64,000 nt of DNA from Clostridium sp. Lineage in GTDB: Bacteria > Bacillota > Clostridia > Clostridiales > Clostridiaceae. Both the position numbers and the translations under genes were made by a program. Below are positions 7,885 to 16,329 of the stretch, piece by piece (the stretch's first letter is position 1; each line of letters begins with the position of its first letter). The notes beneath the pieces are model-generated. The model did no database searches, was not told the DNA's origin, and saw nothing but the letters and a program-made list of their open reading frames with translations. The DNA lies in contig NZ_JAKVOI010000001.1 of the NCBI RefSeq assembly GCF_022482905.1, positions 1,055,958-1,119,957 on the forward strand, in the 5' to 3' direction.

Positions 7885-8361
7885 GTGAGAAGAGTGCCTG
7901 AAATTGTTATAAAGAAAGCAGCGCAAAAAGATATACCATTGATATTTCAATTAAGGGAACTTTTATTTAAAGAAAGTGGATTCAAAGATGATTTTTATAT
8001 AGAAAATGTAAAAGAAAAAACTATAGATTTTTATAAGAATCAATATAATGAAAATAAAATGCAGCATTTCATTGGATATAATTCCGAGGGAAAGGTAATT
8101 GGCGTTGCAGGATCTCTAATCAAAAATGATTTTCCATATTTTTTATTTAAACCAGGATTTTATGGATGGATAGTTGATGTCTATACTCTTCCTAAATTTA
8201 GAAAAAATGGCATGGCGTCAAGATTGCTTGATCTAAATATACAATGGATTAAATCAAGAGGAGCATGTGAAATACAATTGTTGGCCTTCAGTAAGGAAGC
8301 TATCAAAGTGTATAGAGATTTTGGATTTAAAGATGTAAATGTAATGAAATTAAATTTATAG
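7885..8361 (+). CDS. GNAT-family N-acetyltransferase
   Basis: A protein of 155-158 aa. GTG 7885 and GTG 7894 are both possible; 7894 (MPEIVIKKA) has the better-spaced GAGGTG. The acetyl-CoA site is in the VDVYTLPKFRKNGMASRLLD block (R/QxxGxG/A pattern, about 108-127), with the typical ...VYRDFGFKDV end. The substrate is unknown. It sits behind S-box 3 and attenuator 2, so it is expected to be expressed when SAM is low. It may modify a sulfur metabolite or an amine, but nothing in the sequence says which. Confidence 0.8.
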   Translation: MRRVPEIVIKKAAQKDIPLIFQLRELLFKESGFKDDFYIENVKEKTIDFYKNQYNENKMQHFIGYNSEGKVIGVAGSLIKNDFPYFLFKPGFYGWIVDVYTLPKFRKNGMASRLLDLNIQWIKSRGACEIQLLAFSKEAIKVYRDFGFKDVNVMKLNL

Positions 8362-8428
8362 TGGTATACGAGATAATCCTGTCTACTACAAATATTGAAT
8401 TTTATATTATTTTAGGAGAGATATTTGT

Positions 8429-9181
8429 ATGAAGGGTGATAACAGATCCAAGATATTGAAATGTTCAAAAAAGATAATTAATGATTGTGGAATAAAATTT
8501 CTGAGCGTCGATAGAATTGTAAAAGAATGCAGAATAAGTAAATCTACCTTCTATGACAATTTTTACTCAAAGCAGAAGTTGCTTGAAAGCTTAAAGATGG
8601 AAGCTGATGACAAATTAGAGTATAAGCCCATAAAAGATAAAATTGTTTCAGCTGCTATACAAGAATTTTCTACAAATACTTTTAATGAAACAAATATGGA
8701 TATAATAGCCCAAAAAATTGGAATAAATAGATCTTCCATATATAGATATTTTTCAAATAAAGAAGAACTGCTTGAAGCAAGTGTAGCTAATGAAATGAAA
8801 AATAGGAAAAAAATACTTGGATCAATTAAAAATAGAAAGTATGATCCTATTGTATTTATAGAAAAATATATAGAATATTTTGATTCATATGCAAATGATA
8901 AATATACTAATCTGCTGTTTGCTACTATGATTTATTATTCTAAAGATAATCAAAATGTAAAGGAATCTTTCGGAAAATTAAGAAAATATAGTGTTGATTT
9001 ATTGGCTGATAATTTTGAAGAAGGCAAAAGAAAAAAAATATTCAAGAAGAACTTCGATTCTGTTTTAAAGGCACAAATGTTGTTTTCAGTAATGGCAGGT
9101 ATGCATATTCATTGTCCTGAAAAGTTTTCGGTAGTAACGCATGATTTGTTGAAAATGCTTTATAAAGAAATAAAATTATAG
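8429..9181 (+). CDS. TetR-family regulator with two N-terminal HTH domains
   Basis: A 250-aa protein. Residues 5-52 form one TetR-type helix-turn-helix (ILKCSKKIINDCG...SKSTFYDNFYSKQKLLES). Residues 68-117 form a second one (IVSAAIQEFS...INRSSIYRYFSNKEELLEAS). The ligand-binding part is 120-250. Normal TetR proteins have a single HTH. Start ATG 8429 after AGGAGAG. It sits in the unit behind S-box 3 and attenuator 2, and just upstream of a sulfonate-type ABC transporter, which is a plausible target. Confidence 0.82.
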   Translation: MKGDNRSKILKCSKKIINDCGIKFLSVDRIVKECRISKSTFYDNFYSKQKLLESLKMEADDKLEYKPIKDKIVSAAIQEFSTNTFNETNMDIIAQKIGINRSSIYRYFSNKEELLEASVANEMKNRKKILGSIKNRKYDPIVFIEKYIEYFDSYANDKYTNLLFATMIYYSKDNQNVKESFGKLRKYSVDLLADNFEEGKRKKIFKKNFDSVLKAQMLFSVMAGMHIHCPEKFSVVTHDLLKMLYKEIKL

Positions 9182-9300
9182 TATCAATATTCTTAAAAAT
9201 TTTAGTTGTTAGAATTCACTGATACTATAGCTTATTTATGCAAAATTGAGTACTATAAAGAACATTATGTATTATTTAGTATCTGAAATTTATATAACAA

Positions 9301-9507
9301 TTGGAGGAACAGTATCTGGCAGATCTAATCAAAAATGCACAGAAAGAGGGTGTTATTGTAGGTAAGAACAGTGTTACCATACCGAATTATAGTAATGTAT
9401 TGATACTTGCTCCACCTCTTATAATAAAGAAAAATGAGTTGAACGTTATAGTAGAAGTCCTGAAAAAGTTGTTAAAAAAATTATCTGATAAGTTAACAGG
9501 GAAGTGA
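9301..9507 (+). pseudogene. C-terminal remnant of a class III aminotransferase
   Basis: The 68-codon frame resembles only the last ~60 residues of class III (PLP) aminotransferases: GVIVGKNSVTIPNYSNVLIL followed by APPLIIKKNEL and a helical end. The catalytic lysine region is missing, an in-frame stop lies at 9295, and there is no good ribosome site. It ends 4 nt before a TauC/SsuC-like permease gene. Taurine-pyruvate aminotransferase belongs to this family, so an ancestral taurine-type operon that lost its aminotransferase is a reasonable inference. It could still be expressed as a short peptide. Confidence 0.65.
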
Positions 9508-9511
9508 TTTT

Positions 9512-10300
9512 ATGGATAAAAAAACTTCAGCATTTATTACAGTTGAGAATATAATTACATTAATTACGATAACTATATTGCTAATTATATGGTATGTGAC
9601 GACAAAATTAAAAATATTGCCTGAATCTATTATACCTTCACCTTATGATGTTTTTACGGGTTTTAAAGAGGTCATTACCCAGGGATACAAAGGGAATACA
9701 ATTTACAGACATTTTAGTGATAGTATGTTCAGGCTTATTACAGCATTTGCACTGGCAATAGCTACAGGAATCCCAATAGGACTGGCAAGTGGATACAGTA
9801 CTAAGATAAGAGCTGTTTTTGAGCCTATAGTAAATTTTTTTAGACCGCTTCCACCTCTAGCTTATTATGCTCTTTTAATAATGTGGCTGGGTATAGGAAA
9901 TTCATCGAAGATCATGCTTCTTTACCTTGCTGCATTTCCACCGGTATATATATCATGTGTATCGGGGGTAAAAAGTATTAGAGAAGATTATATCAATGGC
10001 GCATATACTTTGGGTGCAAGCAGGATCCAGACGTTTATACATGTTATATTTCCTACCTGTTTACCTTCAATATTTACAGGACTCAGGACATCCATGGGAT
10101 TTGCCTATACAACTTTGGTTGCTGCAGAAATGGTTGCAGCAGTGTCCGGTATAGGATGGATGGTGCTTGATGCCAGTAAGTTTTTAAGGAGTGACATAAT
10201 TTTTGTTGGCATTATAATAATGGGAATTACAGGAATATTGCTTGACAGAATAATTAGAATAATCGAAATAAAGGTTGTTCCATGGGAAGGAAAAGAATAA
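9512..10300 (+). CDS. Sulfonate/taurine-type ABC transporter permease (SsuC/TauC-like)
   Basis: A 262-aa inner-membrane permease with about six TM segments (20-40, 80-100, 115-140, 185-205, 225-250). The BPD transport EAA loop is GAYTLGASRIQTFIHVIFPT. Start ATG after GGGAAGTG. It is in one unit with a lipoprotein binding protein (10333) and an ATPase (11421). Family members import taurine, alkanesulfonates, nitrate or thiamine precursors. The neighbouring metK and S-boxes favour an organosulfur substrate. Confidence 0.88.
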   Translation: MDKKTSAFITVENIITLITITILLIIWYVTTKLKILPESIIPSPYDVFTGFKEVITQGYKGNTIYRHFSDSMFRLITAFALAIATGIPIGLASGYSTKIRAVFEPIVNFFRPLPPLAYYALLIMWLGIGNSSKIMLLYLAAFPPVYISCVSGVKSIREDYINGAYTLGASRIQTFIHVIFPTCLPSIFTGLRTSMGFAYTTLVAAEMVAAVSGIGWMVLDASKFLRSDIIFVGIIIMGITGILLDRIIRIIEIKVVPWEGKE

Positions 10301-10332
10301 TAAAAATATATATAAAATGGGAGGAATATTTT

Positions 10333-11385
10333 ATGAAAAGATTTGGAAAATCAATAATAACAACTGTTCTAACAGGTATTTTAGTAGGGAGTTTGGCTGG
10401 ATGCGGCAGTACTGCAAATAAAACATCCACTCAAACGGAAGGTGATGCAAGTCCAAGTGTTATAACTATTGGATATCAGCAGATACCAAATGATGAAATC
10501 CTTGCAAAATCAAAAAACTGGTATGAGAAGGAACTTGGGACAAAGGTTAAATTTGTTCAATTTGATTCAGGTAAAGACGTAAATACTGCAATGGCCTCAA
10601 AGAGTTTGGATATTGCGCTTTTGGGTTCAACTCCGGCAGCTATAGGAGTATCTCAGAATCTTCCATATGAAGTATTTTGGATACATGATGTAATAGGGAA
10701 GAATGAAGCACTTGCTGCAAAAAATAAGGCAAATATAAATTCTATTAAAGATTTAAAGGGTAAAAAAGTTGCAGTACCGTTTGGTTCTACAACTCACTAT
10801 AGCTTATTGAATGCACTTAAAGCAGAAAATGTACCGGCAAGTGATGTCACCGTTCTTGATATGCAGCCTCAGGACATTTATGCAGCATGGCAGCGAGGAG
10901 TAATAGATGCAGCATATGTGTGGCAGCCCACATTGACAAAACTAATAGCTTTAGATGGAAAAGAAATAATCAATAGTGGAACATTGGCGAAGAAAGGCAT
11001 TGTTACTGGAGATATTGGAATAGTCAATAAGGATTTTGCTAAAAAGTATCCGGATGTAGTTACAAAATATGTAAAACTACAAATTAAGGCTTATGACTAT
11101 TTCAAAAGTAATTCTGACGATGCTGCGGGATCTGTAGCAAAAGAACTCAATATAAGCAAGGAAGACAGCAAAAAGCAAATGAATGAGCTTATATGGCTTT
11201 CGGGGCAGGAAGAAATATCTAACAAATATTTAGGTACAAGTTCTAAAAAAGGTGAATTTGTGAAAACACTTAAAGATACAGCTGATTTTCTGGTTCAGCA
11301 AAAACAAATAAAATCTGCGCCGGAGTTGTCTGAATTTGAGAAAGCTGTCAACCCCGAATTTGTAGAAAAAGCTTTGAAAAAATAG
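10333..11385 (+). CDS. ABC transporter substrate-binding lipoprotein (TauA-like)
   Basis: The protein is 350 aa from ATG 10333, which follows GGGAGGA. The frame opens earlier but overlaps the permease without a ribosome site. It has a lipoprotein signal peptide with lipobox SLAGCG (Cys about 23). The mature part is a periplasmic-binding fold of the NMT1/TauA type: ITIGYQQIPNDEILAKSKNW, ASKSLDIALLGSTPAA, LKGKKVAVPFGSTTHYSL, AAWQRGVIDAAYVWQPTL. This is the taurine-binding-protein pattern, so taurine or a related sulfonate is the best guess. Confidence 0.87.
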   Translation: MKRFGKSIITTVLTGILVGSLAGCGSTANKTSTQTEGDASPSVITIGYQQIPNDEILAKSKNWYEKELGTKVKFVQFDSGKDVNTAMASKSLDIALLGSTPAAIGVSQNLPYEVFWIHDVIGKNEALAAKNKANINSIKDLKGKKVAVPFGSTTHYSLLNALKAENVPASDVTVLDMQPQDIYAAWQRGVIDAAYVWQPTLTKLIALDGKEIINSGTLAKKGIVTGDIGIVNKDFAKKYPDVVTKYVKLQIKAYDYFKSNSDDAAGSVAKELNISKEDSKKQMNELIWLSGQEEISNKYLGTSSKKGEFVKTLKDTADFLVQQKQIKSAPELSEFEKAVNPEFVEKALKK

Positions 11386-11420
11386 GGTATAGACGTGTGG
11401 TAATCTGGAGGTGGAATATT

Positions 11421-12215
11421 ATGCAAAATAAGAAAAACAAATATATCATTTCTTTAAAAGATGTGGAGTTAACTTATAAATCAAGAAGTGCAAAAGTTGA
11501 TGCCATAAAAAATATAAATATTGATATAAAGGAAGGAGAATTCATATGTATATTGGGTCCTTCTGGTTGCGGCAAAAGTACTCTGTTAAAAATCATAGCT
11601 GGATTTATAAGTCCCTCCAGTGGTATGGCGTTAGTAGACGGGAGCAAAATAGAAGGTGCTGGTTATGACAGAGGTGTTGTTTTTCAACAACCTGCCTTAT
11701 ATCCATGGCTTAATGTAGAAGATAATGTAAGATTTGGACTGAAAATGAGAAAAATTCCGAACATAGAGACAAGAAAAAAAGTAGATTTTTTTCTCGAGAA
11801 AATTGGATTGGAGGAATTTAGACAGCTAAAACCCTATGAGTTGTCAGGTGGTATGAAACAGCGTGTTGCAATAGCACGTGTGCTTTCGAACGATCCCAAG
11901 GTACTTCTTATGGATGAACCATTTGGTGCTTTAGATGCACTGACGAGAGAACAAATGCAAAACTTATTAAGACGTATGTGGAGTGAAAATAAAAAAACGG
12001 TGCTGTTTATTACTCATGATATTGATGAAGCACTGTATCTTGGTACAAGAGTCATGGTCATGTCTAAAAGACCTGGCACAATAGTAAAAGAGTTCAATAT
12101 AAAATTCTCAAAGGATATAGAAAATAAAAATCTAAGCGACGTGAAATATGACAGCGAATTTAAAAAACTGCACAGGGATATACTTGATTTGATTATGAAT
12201 AAGGAGGGCAATTGA
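11421..12215 (+). CDS. Sulfonate/taurine-type ABC transporter ATPase (TauB/SsuB-like)
   Basis: A 264-aa ATPase starting at ATG 11421 behind GGAGGTGG. Walker A is GPSGCGKST, the Q-loop is QQPALYPW, the signature is LSGGMKQRVAIARV, Walker B is VLLMDEPFGALDA and the switch His is in ITHDIDEAL. It energises the importer formed with the 9512 permease and 10333 binding protein. The radical SAM gene follows after 3 nt. Confidence 0.92.
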   Translation: MQNKKNKYIISLKDVELTYKSRSAKVDAIKNINIDIKEGEFICILGPSGCGKSTLLKIIAGFISPSSGMALVDGSKIEGAGYDRGVVFQQPALYPWLNVEDNVRFGLKMRKIPNIETRKKVDFFLEKIGLEEFRQLKPYELSGGMKQRVAIARVLSNDPKVLLMDEPFGALDALTREQMQNLLRRMWSENKKTVLFITHDIDEALYLGTRVMVMSKRPGTIVKEFNIKFSKDIENKNLSDVKYDSEFKKLHRDILDLIMNKEGN

Positions 12216-12218
12216 GAA

Positions 12219-13460
12219 ATGCTGGATAAAAAAAGAGAGTTGACACTGGAAGAAATTATAGAAAAGTATCCGGATGTTTCCCCTTTTGTGATTATAAAGG
12301 CAGATGTTCAGAGGAGAAGTGTAATATACACAGATAGGGCAATAAAGGCTGCAGATAAAAATATACATCAGCTTCAGTCAAGAGGTATATTTTTTTCAGT
12401 AGGTGAAAAAGAAGATTATTTTCCAGTATCTCTGCTGCTGAGGGACGGTACCTCAATTATAACCGGACCTATTTCTACAGCTGAGAATCCATATGTTGTA
12501 GATTGTATTGAAGGTAAGCTCTGTCTTACAGATAAGGGTAAAATAGTGGAGAAGGTTGAATACTGGAGTAAGCCGGATTACTATGAAAAATTTACAAGCA
12601 GGGGAACTCCAATGTGGCATGTTGCTACCTCAAGACCACAGCGCATAGACATAGATCCATATAGCTATTGTCATTTCTGGGATACCGGCAAAGGCTGCAG
12701 ATATTGCAACATAGGTTCAAATTTCAACAAGAACAAAGTAGAAAATGACAAGCCTGCCAGATTGAATCCTCAGGATGTGTATGAAACTGTGAAAGAAGCA
12801 TTGAAAGAACCGGGAACCCTGGAAAGTATCTTTTTAACAGCAGGTTCCATATTAAGTGGGAATGATATCTTTGACGATGAAGTAAGCTTATATATAGAAA
12901 CACTTCAAGCTATAGGAGAAAATTTCAAGACAAAAAAATTTCCAAGTCAGATGATATCCTCGGCATTTAACGAAAAACAGCTTCAGAGAGTATATGAAAA
13001 CACGGGTATTATGTCATTTACATCAGATATTGAAGTACTTAATGAAGAAAAATTCAGATGGATTTGTCCAGGAAAAGACAAGTTAATAGGGTATAAAGAG
13101 TGGAAAAGAAGAATATTTGCAGCGGTAGATATATTTGGAAAAGGAAATGTGAATTCCGGTATTGTGGGAGGAGTCGAACTTGCCAAACCATATGGATTTA
13201 AAGATGAAGATGAAGCACTTAAAGTGATACTGGAGGAGGCAGAGGAATTTGCTGAAAATGGGGTAAGTATAGTTCAATGTGTCTGGACTCCATATCCTGG
13301 ATCGGTATTTCAAAATCAGGAGAATCCTTCACTTGAATACTATGTAATATTATCAAGAGCACTTGATGCTCTAAGAAAAAAATATGATCTGAACATAGAT
13401 ATGGATAATTACAGAAGATGTGGCAACCATCCGGATACAGATTTGTCACGGGTTATATAG
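12219..13460 (+). CDS. Radical SAM protein with unusual CX8CX2C cluster motif
   Basis: The protein is 413 aa. The likely cluster-binding cysteines are Cys151, Cys160 and Cys163 (CHFWDTGKGCRYCNIG). This is a CX8CX2C spacing instead of the canonical CX3CX2C, but the final CxxC followed by a Gly-containing stretch fits a radical SAM barrel. FLTAGSILSG may be the SAM-binding loop. A 140-residue N-terminal extension precedes the barrel. The gene sits between an organosulfur ABC transporter and a flavin split-barrel gene, so it may act on the imported compound. Family-level function is not recognised. Confidence 0.7.
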   Translation: MLDKKRELTLEEIIEKYPDVSPFVIIKADVQRRSVIYTDRAIKAADKNIHQLQSRGIFFSVGEKEDYFPVSLLLRDGTSIITGPISTAENPYVVDCIEGKLCLTDKGKIVEKVEYWSKPDYYEKFTSRGTPMWHVATSRPQRIDIDPYSYCHFWDTGKGCRYCNIGSNFNKNKVENDKPARLNPQDVYETVKEALKEPGTLESIFLTAGSILSGNDIFDDEVSLYIETLQAIGENFKTKKFPSQMISSAFNEKQLQRVYENTGIMSFTSDIEVLNEEKFRWICPGKDKLIGYKEWKRRIFAAVDIFGKGNVNSGIVGGVELAKPYGFKDEDEALKVILEEAEEFAENGVSIVQCVWTPYPGSVFQNQENPSLEYYVILSRALDALRKKYDLNIDMDNYRRCGNHPDTDLSRVI

Positions 13461-13474
13461 GAGGTGAACTGAAG

Positions 13475-13939
13475 TTGTCAGTAAAATTGCAAGATAAAAT
13501 TATAAAACTAATAAATGCTAGAGATACCATAAAGGTGTTATCGACAGTAGATAATAAAGGTATACCCCATACTGTTTTTAAAGACTTTCTGGAGGTTGAC
13601 AACGATGGTAATATAATATATCTTGAGTTAATTGAATCGTCGGCAACAAACAATAATATGGTAAACAGCATATGGTTTAAGAAAAAAGTGTCAATAACTA
13701 TAAGATCAAAGGATAATGAGAGTTATCAGATAAAGGGGATTCCAGTAAAAGCTCATATAAGTGGACAGATATTTAAGAGATATTATGAATTTGTCAAAGG
13801 AAATATTGAGGATGGAGATTTATCTACAGTATGGGTGATAAAACCGGAAGAATTGAGAAATGAAACGTACACATATAGAAAAAGGCAGGAAGAAGAAAAA
13901 CACCCACTTTTGATTCATCTGGATAGATTAGCAAAGTAA
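13475..13939 (+). CDS. Pyridoxamine 5'-phosphate oxidase-like flavin split-barrel protein
   Basis: 154 aa from TTG 13475, which has AGGAGGTG 9 nt upstream. An earlier in-frame start would overlap the radical SAM gene and lacks a site. The fold is a PPOX-type split barrel (VLSTVDNKGIPHTVF, KKKVSITIRSKDNESYQIKG). The family binds FMN or F420 and includes flavin reductases. Two further split-barrel genes lie at 15869 and 21954. A role as a flavin carrier or reductase for sulfur metabolism is possible but not shown. Confidence 0.72.
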   Translation: MSVKLQDKIIKLINARDTIKVLSTVDNKGIPHTVFKDFLEVDNDGNIIYLELIESSATNNNMVNSIWFKKKVSITIRSKDNESYQIKGIPVKAHISGQIFKRYYEFVKGNIEDGDLSTVWVIKPEELRNETYTYRKRQEEEKHPLLIHLDRLAK

Positions 13940-14007
13940 AATTATATAGTAGGTGAGATAAGTAGAACTTTTTAATAATGTTTTATGTATGTTTTTTAAA
14001 TCTTGTA

Positions 14008-14036
14008 TTGACAAACTATTTCAAGAATTATATGAT
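14008..14036 (+). promoter_or_regulatory. Sigma-A promoter for the metK leader
   Basis: TTGACA 14008-14013 and TATGAT 14031-14036 with a 17-nt spacer, upstream of S-box 4. Confidence 0.75.
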
Positions 14037-14064
14037 GTATATATAATATTAATTGAATAAGAAC

Positions 14065-14220
14065 TTCTTATCAAGAGAGGCGGAGGGACTGGCCCTATGA
14101 TGCCCGGCAACCTGAATATATTTATTATATTTAATGGTGCCAATTCCAGCAGGTTAGACCTGAAAGATGAGAAACAGTAGGATATGACTTTCTGTGGTTT
14201 CTCCATAGAAAGTTTTTTTG
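14065..14220 (+). promoter_or_regulatory. SAM-I riboswitch (S-box 4) with terminator, metK leader
   Basis: The aptamer (14067-14173) shows CTTATCAAGAGAG, GGAGGGACTGGCCC, GCCCGGCAACC, GGTGCCAATTCC and GAAAGATGAG. The terminator ACTTTCTGTGG with CCATAGAAAGT plus T7 is at 14187-14219. SAM would switch off its own synthetase gene. Attenuator copy 3 follows. Confidence 0.95.
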
Positions 14221-14253
14221 ATTTCGCAGCAATGTGAATAAATTTAATATTCT

Positions 14254-14338
14254 AGGTGACTAACTAGAAAGACTAGAGGTCAAGTTAAACTTATCTGTAG
14301 AAATTGGATTCTTCGATAGTAATGTTTGGTCTCTTTTT
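14254..14338 (+). promoter_or_regulatory. Conserved hairpin attenuator, copy 3 (before metK)
   Basis: GACTAA, CTAG-AAAGA-CTAG (14264-14276), then AGAGGTCAAG pairing through G-U wobbles with TTTGGTCTCT, followed by T5. It follows S-box 4. Confidence 0.82.
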
Positions 14339-14400
14339 AATATAAGTTAACCAGTATAGAAATAAAATTTAGAGTAAATGATGAAAGGAAGATTGATAAA

Positions 14401-15603
14401 ATGAGTAGATTATTCACATCAGAATCTGTTACAGAAGGACATCCGGATAAAATATGTGATCAAATATCAGATGCAGTATTAGATGCAATTATTGAACAGG
14501 ATAAGAATGGAAGAGTAGCTTGTGAGACAGTTGTAAATACCGGACTTGTACTTTTAGTAGGAGAGATATCAACCAAGGCATATGTGGACATACCTAAAAT
14601 AGTAAGACAAACTATAAGCGATATAGGATATAATCATTCAAGATTTGGATTTGATGCATCCAATTGTGCAGTAATAACCTCCATAGATGAACAGTCACAA
14701 GATATTGCACTTGGTGTAGATGAATCATTGGAATCTAAAAAAGGTGAAAAAGACAATATAGAAGCAATTGGAGCAGGAGACCAGGGAATGGTATTTGGAT
14801 TTGCAACAAATGAAACTCCGGAGTACTTGCCGCTTCCAATAGCACTGGCACATAAACTTTCAAGAAAGCTTGCTGAAGTAAGAAAGAATGGAGCAATCTC
14901 ATATCTTGGACCGGATGGGAAAACTCAGGTTACAGTAGAATATGAAGGAGATAAACCTCTGAGAGTGGATACCGTGCTTATATCTTCACAGCATGAAGAA
15001 AATGTAACCCATGATGAAATTGAAAAAGATATAATAGACAAGGTAATCAAAGTAATAATACCTAAAGAGCTCATAGATTCAAATACAAAATATCTGGTAA
15101 ATCCTACAGGAAGATTTGTAAAGGGTGGGCCTGAGGCTGATTCGGGCCTTACAGGAAGAAAGATAATAGTTGATACCTACGGCGGCTATGGAAGACATGG
15201 AGGCGGAGCATTTTCAGGAAAAGATCCAACCAAAGTTGATAGATCTGGGGCATATGCAGCAAGGTGGGTTGCAAAAAACCTTGTGGCAGCAGGTGTAGCA
15301 AGTAAAATTGAAGTAGAAATAGCATATGCAATAGGTGTTGCAAAACCTGTATCAGTAAGTGTAGATACATTTGGTACAGGCAAAATAAATGATGAAGAAA
15401 TAGTCGAGATTATAAATGAGTTGTTTGATTTAAGACCTGCTGCAATTATAAGGGATCTTGATTTAAGAAGGCCTATATATAAAAGTACTGCTGCTTATGG
15501 ACATTTTGGAAGGACAGATATAGATCTTCCATGGGAGAAACTGGATAAGGTTGATCAAATAAGAGATGCTTATAAAAATAAAGAAAGTTTGGTTTTAAAA
15601 TAG
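14401..15603 (+). CDS. metK: S-adenosylmethionine synthetase
   Basis: Makes SAM from methionine and ATP in the cytoplasm. The 400-aa protein is full length. Signatures are [20 protein letters not shown] at the N-terminus, [12 protein letters not shown] (methionine/ATP site) at about 122, and the [17 protein letters not shown]-loop-like region at about 262. Ribosome site AAAGGAAG. The leader holds an S-box and then attenuator copy 3, so metK is turned off by its product and also answers the second signal. Placement beside organosulfur importers and metY genes ties the locus to methionine supply. Confidence 0.98.
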   Translation: MSRLFTSESVTEGHPDKICDQISDAVLDAIIEQDKNGRVACETVVNTGLVLLVGEISTKAYVDIPKIVRQTISDIGYNHSRFGFDASNCAVITSIDEQSQDIALGVDESLESKKGEKDNIEAIGAGDQGMVFGFATNETPEYLPLPIALAHKLSRKLAEVRKNGAISYLGPDGKTQVTVEYEGDKPLRVDTVLISSQHEENVTHDEIEKDIIDKVIKVIIPKELIDSNTKYLVNPTGRFVKGGPEADSGLTGRKIIVDTYGGYGRHGGGAFSGKDPTKVDRSGAYAARWVAKNLVAAGVASKIEVEIAYAIGVAKPVSVSVDTFGTGKINDEEIVEIINELFDLRPAAIIRDLDLRRPIYKSTAAYGHFGRTDIDLPWEKLDKVDQIRDAYKNKESLVLK

Positions 15604-15633
15604 ATATGGCAATAAGAAATTTTTATTCTAGTT

Positions 15634-15733
15634 CGGCTGACTAGAAAAACTAGAGGTCAAGTTGAATTTATTATTGAGATAGATCATTTGTATAAAATCT
15701 TTTTAATAAATATAACTTGACCTTTTATTGTTT
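15634..15733 (+). promoter_or_regulatory. Conserved hairpin attenuator, copy 4 (after metK, before S-box 5)
   Basis: GGCTGA, CTAG-AAAAA-CTAG, then AGGTCAAGTT pairing perfectly with AACTTGACCT near 15713-15722, followed by TTTATTGTTT. Here the order is reversed: the attenuator comes first and an S-box follows. Confidence 0.83.
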
Positions 15734-15746
15734 GGGGGAATACATT

Positions 15747-15861
15747 CTCTTATCAAGAGAAGCAGAGGGTAAGGCCCGATGAAGTTTCAGCAACCAGTAT
15801 GTTCCATTTGCATACAAGGTGCTAAATCCTGCAGATTCAATTCTGAAAGATAAGGAAGGGA
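15747..15861 (+). promoter_or_regulatory. SAM-I riboswitch (S-box 5), probable translational control
   Basis: The aptamer runs TTCTCTTATCAAGAG, GCAGAGGGTAAGGCCC, GTTTCAGCAACC, GGTGCTAAATCC, GAAAGATAAG. No terminator hairpin lies between it and the gene. The 3' P1 strand GATAAGGAAGGG contains the ribosome site and can pair with TTCTCTTATC, so SAM binding should hide the Shine-Dalgarno sequence. This differs from the other S-boxes here, which use terminators. Confidence 0.88.
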
Positions 15862-15868
15862 TATGAAA

Positions 15869-16300
15869 ATGAGTGAAATATTAAATGATGCAATGAAATA
15901 TATAGATCATTCACAAAGGGGATATTTAGTTGCAATGGATGAACAAAATAAAACTTGTATTATAAATATACAGGAATTTATAAATGATTATACAAATGTG
16001 TATTTTATTGTAGATAAAGATGTCAAAAAAGTCAAAACCGGTTCAAAGGTCAATGTCTATTTTGAAAACAGTACACAAAAATATAGTGCATTCAAAAGCA
16101 TACATGTTTCAGGAAAATTGGCTGAAATAATATATTCAAATGAAGTCTACAGTGTATTGAAAACCTTAATTGGAAAAAACAGGGGAAGACATTTCCTGAG
16201 TAGTAATTTCAAAGATTATAGTATATATAAGTTTAAGCCGGAGTATATAAATTTATGTGATTATATAAAGCCACTGGAGGAATTAAAGGAAATAATTTAA
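15869..16300 (+). CDS. Pyridoxamine 5'-phosphate oxidase-like split-barrel protein
   Basis: 143 aa from ATG 15869, 8 nt after GGAAGGG; ATG 15863 is only 2 nt from it. It resembles the 21954 protein (MSEILNDAMKYIDHSQ against MSDVLDAAVKYVEQSK; a TGSKVNVYFENSTQKYSAFKS-like block), so both are FMN split-barrel proteins. The substrate-facing N-terminal part is diverged (VAMDEQNKTCIINIQ). Expression is controlled by attenuator 4 and by an S-box that overlaps the ribosome site. It is probably cotranscribed with the 16330 gene. Confidence 0.75.
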   Translation: MSEILNDAMKYIDHSQRGYLVAMDEQNKTCIINIQEFINDYTNVYFIVDKDVKKVKTGSKVNVYFENSTQKYSAFKSIHVSGKLAEIIYSNEVYSVLKTLIGKNRGRHFLSSNFKDYSIYKFKPEYINLCDYIKPLEELKEII

Positions 16301-16329
16301 CTCTAAAATTTATGGAAAGGATGAGTAAA

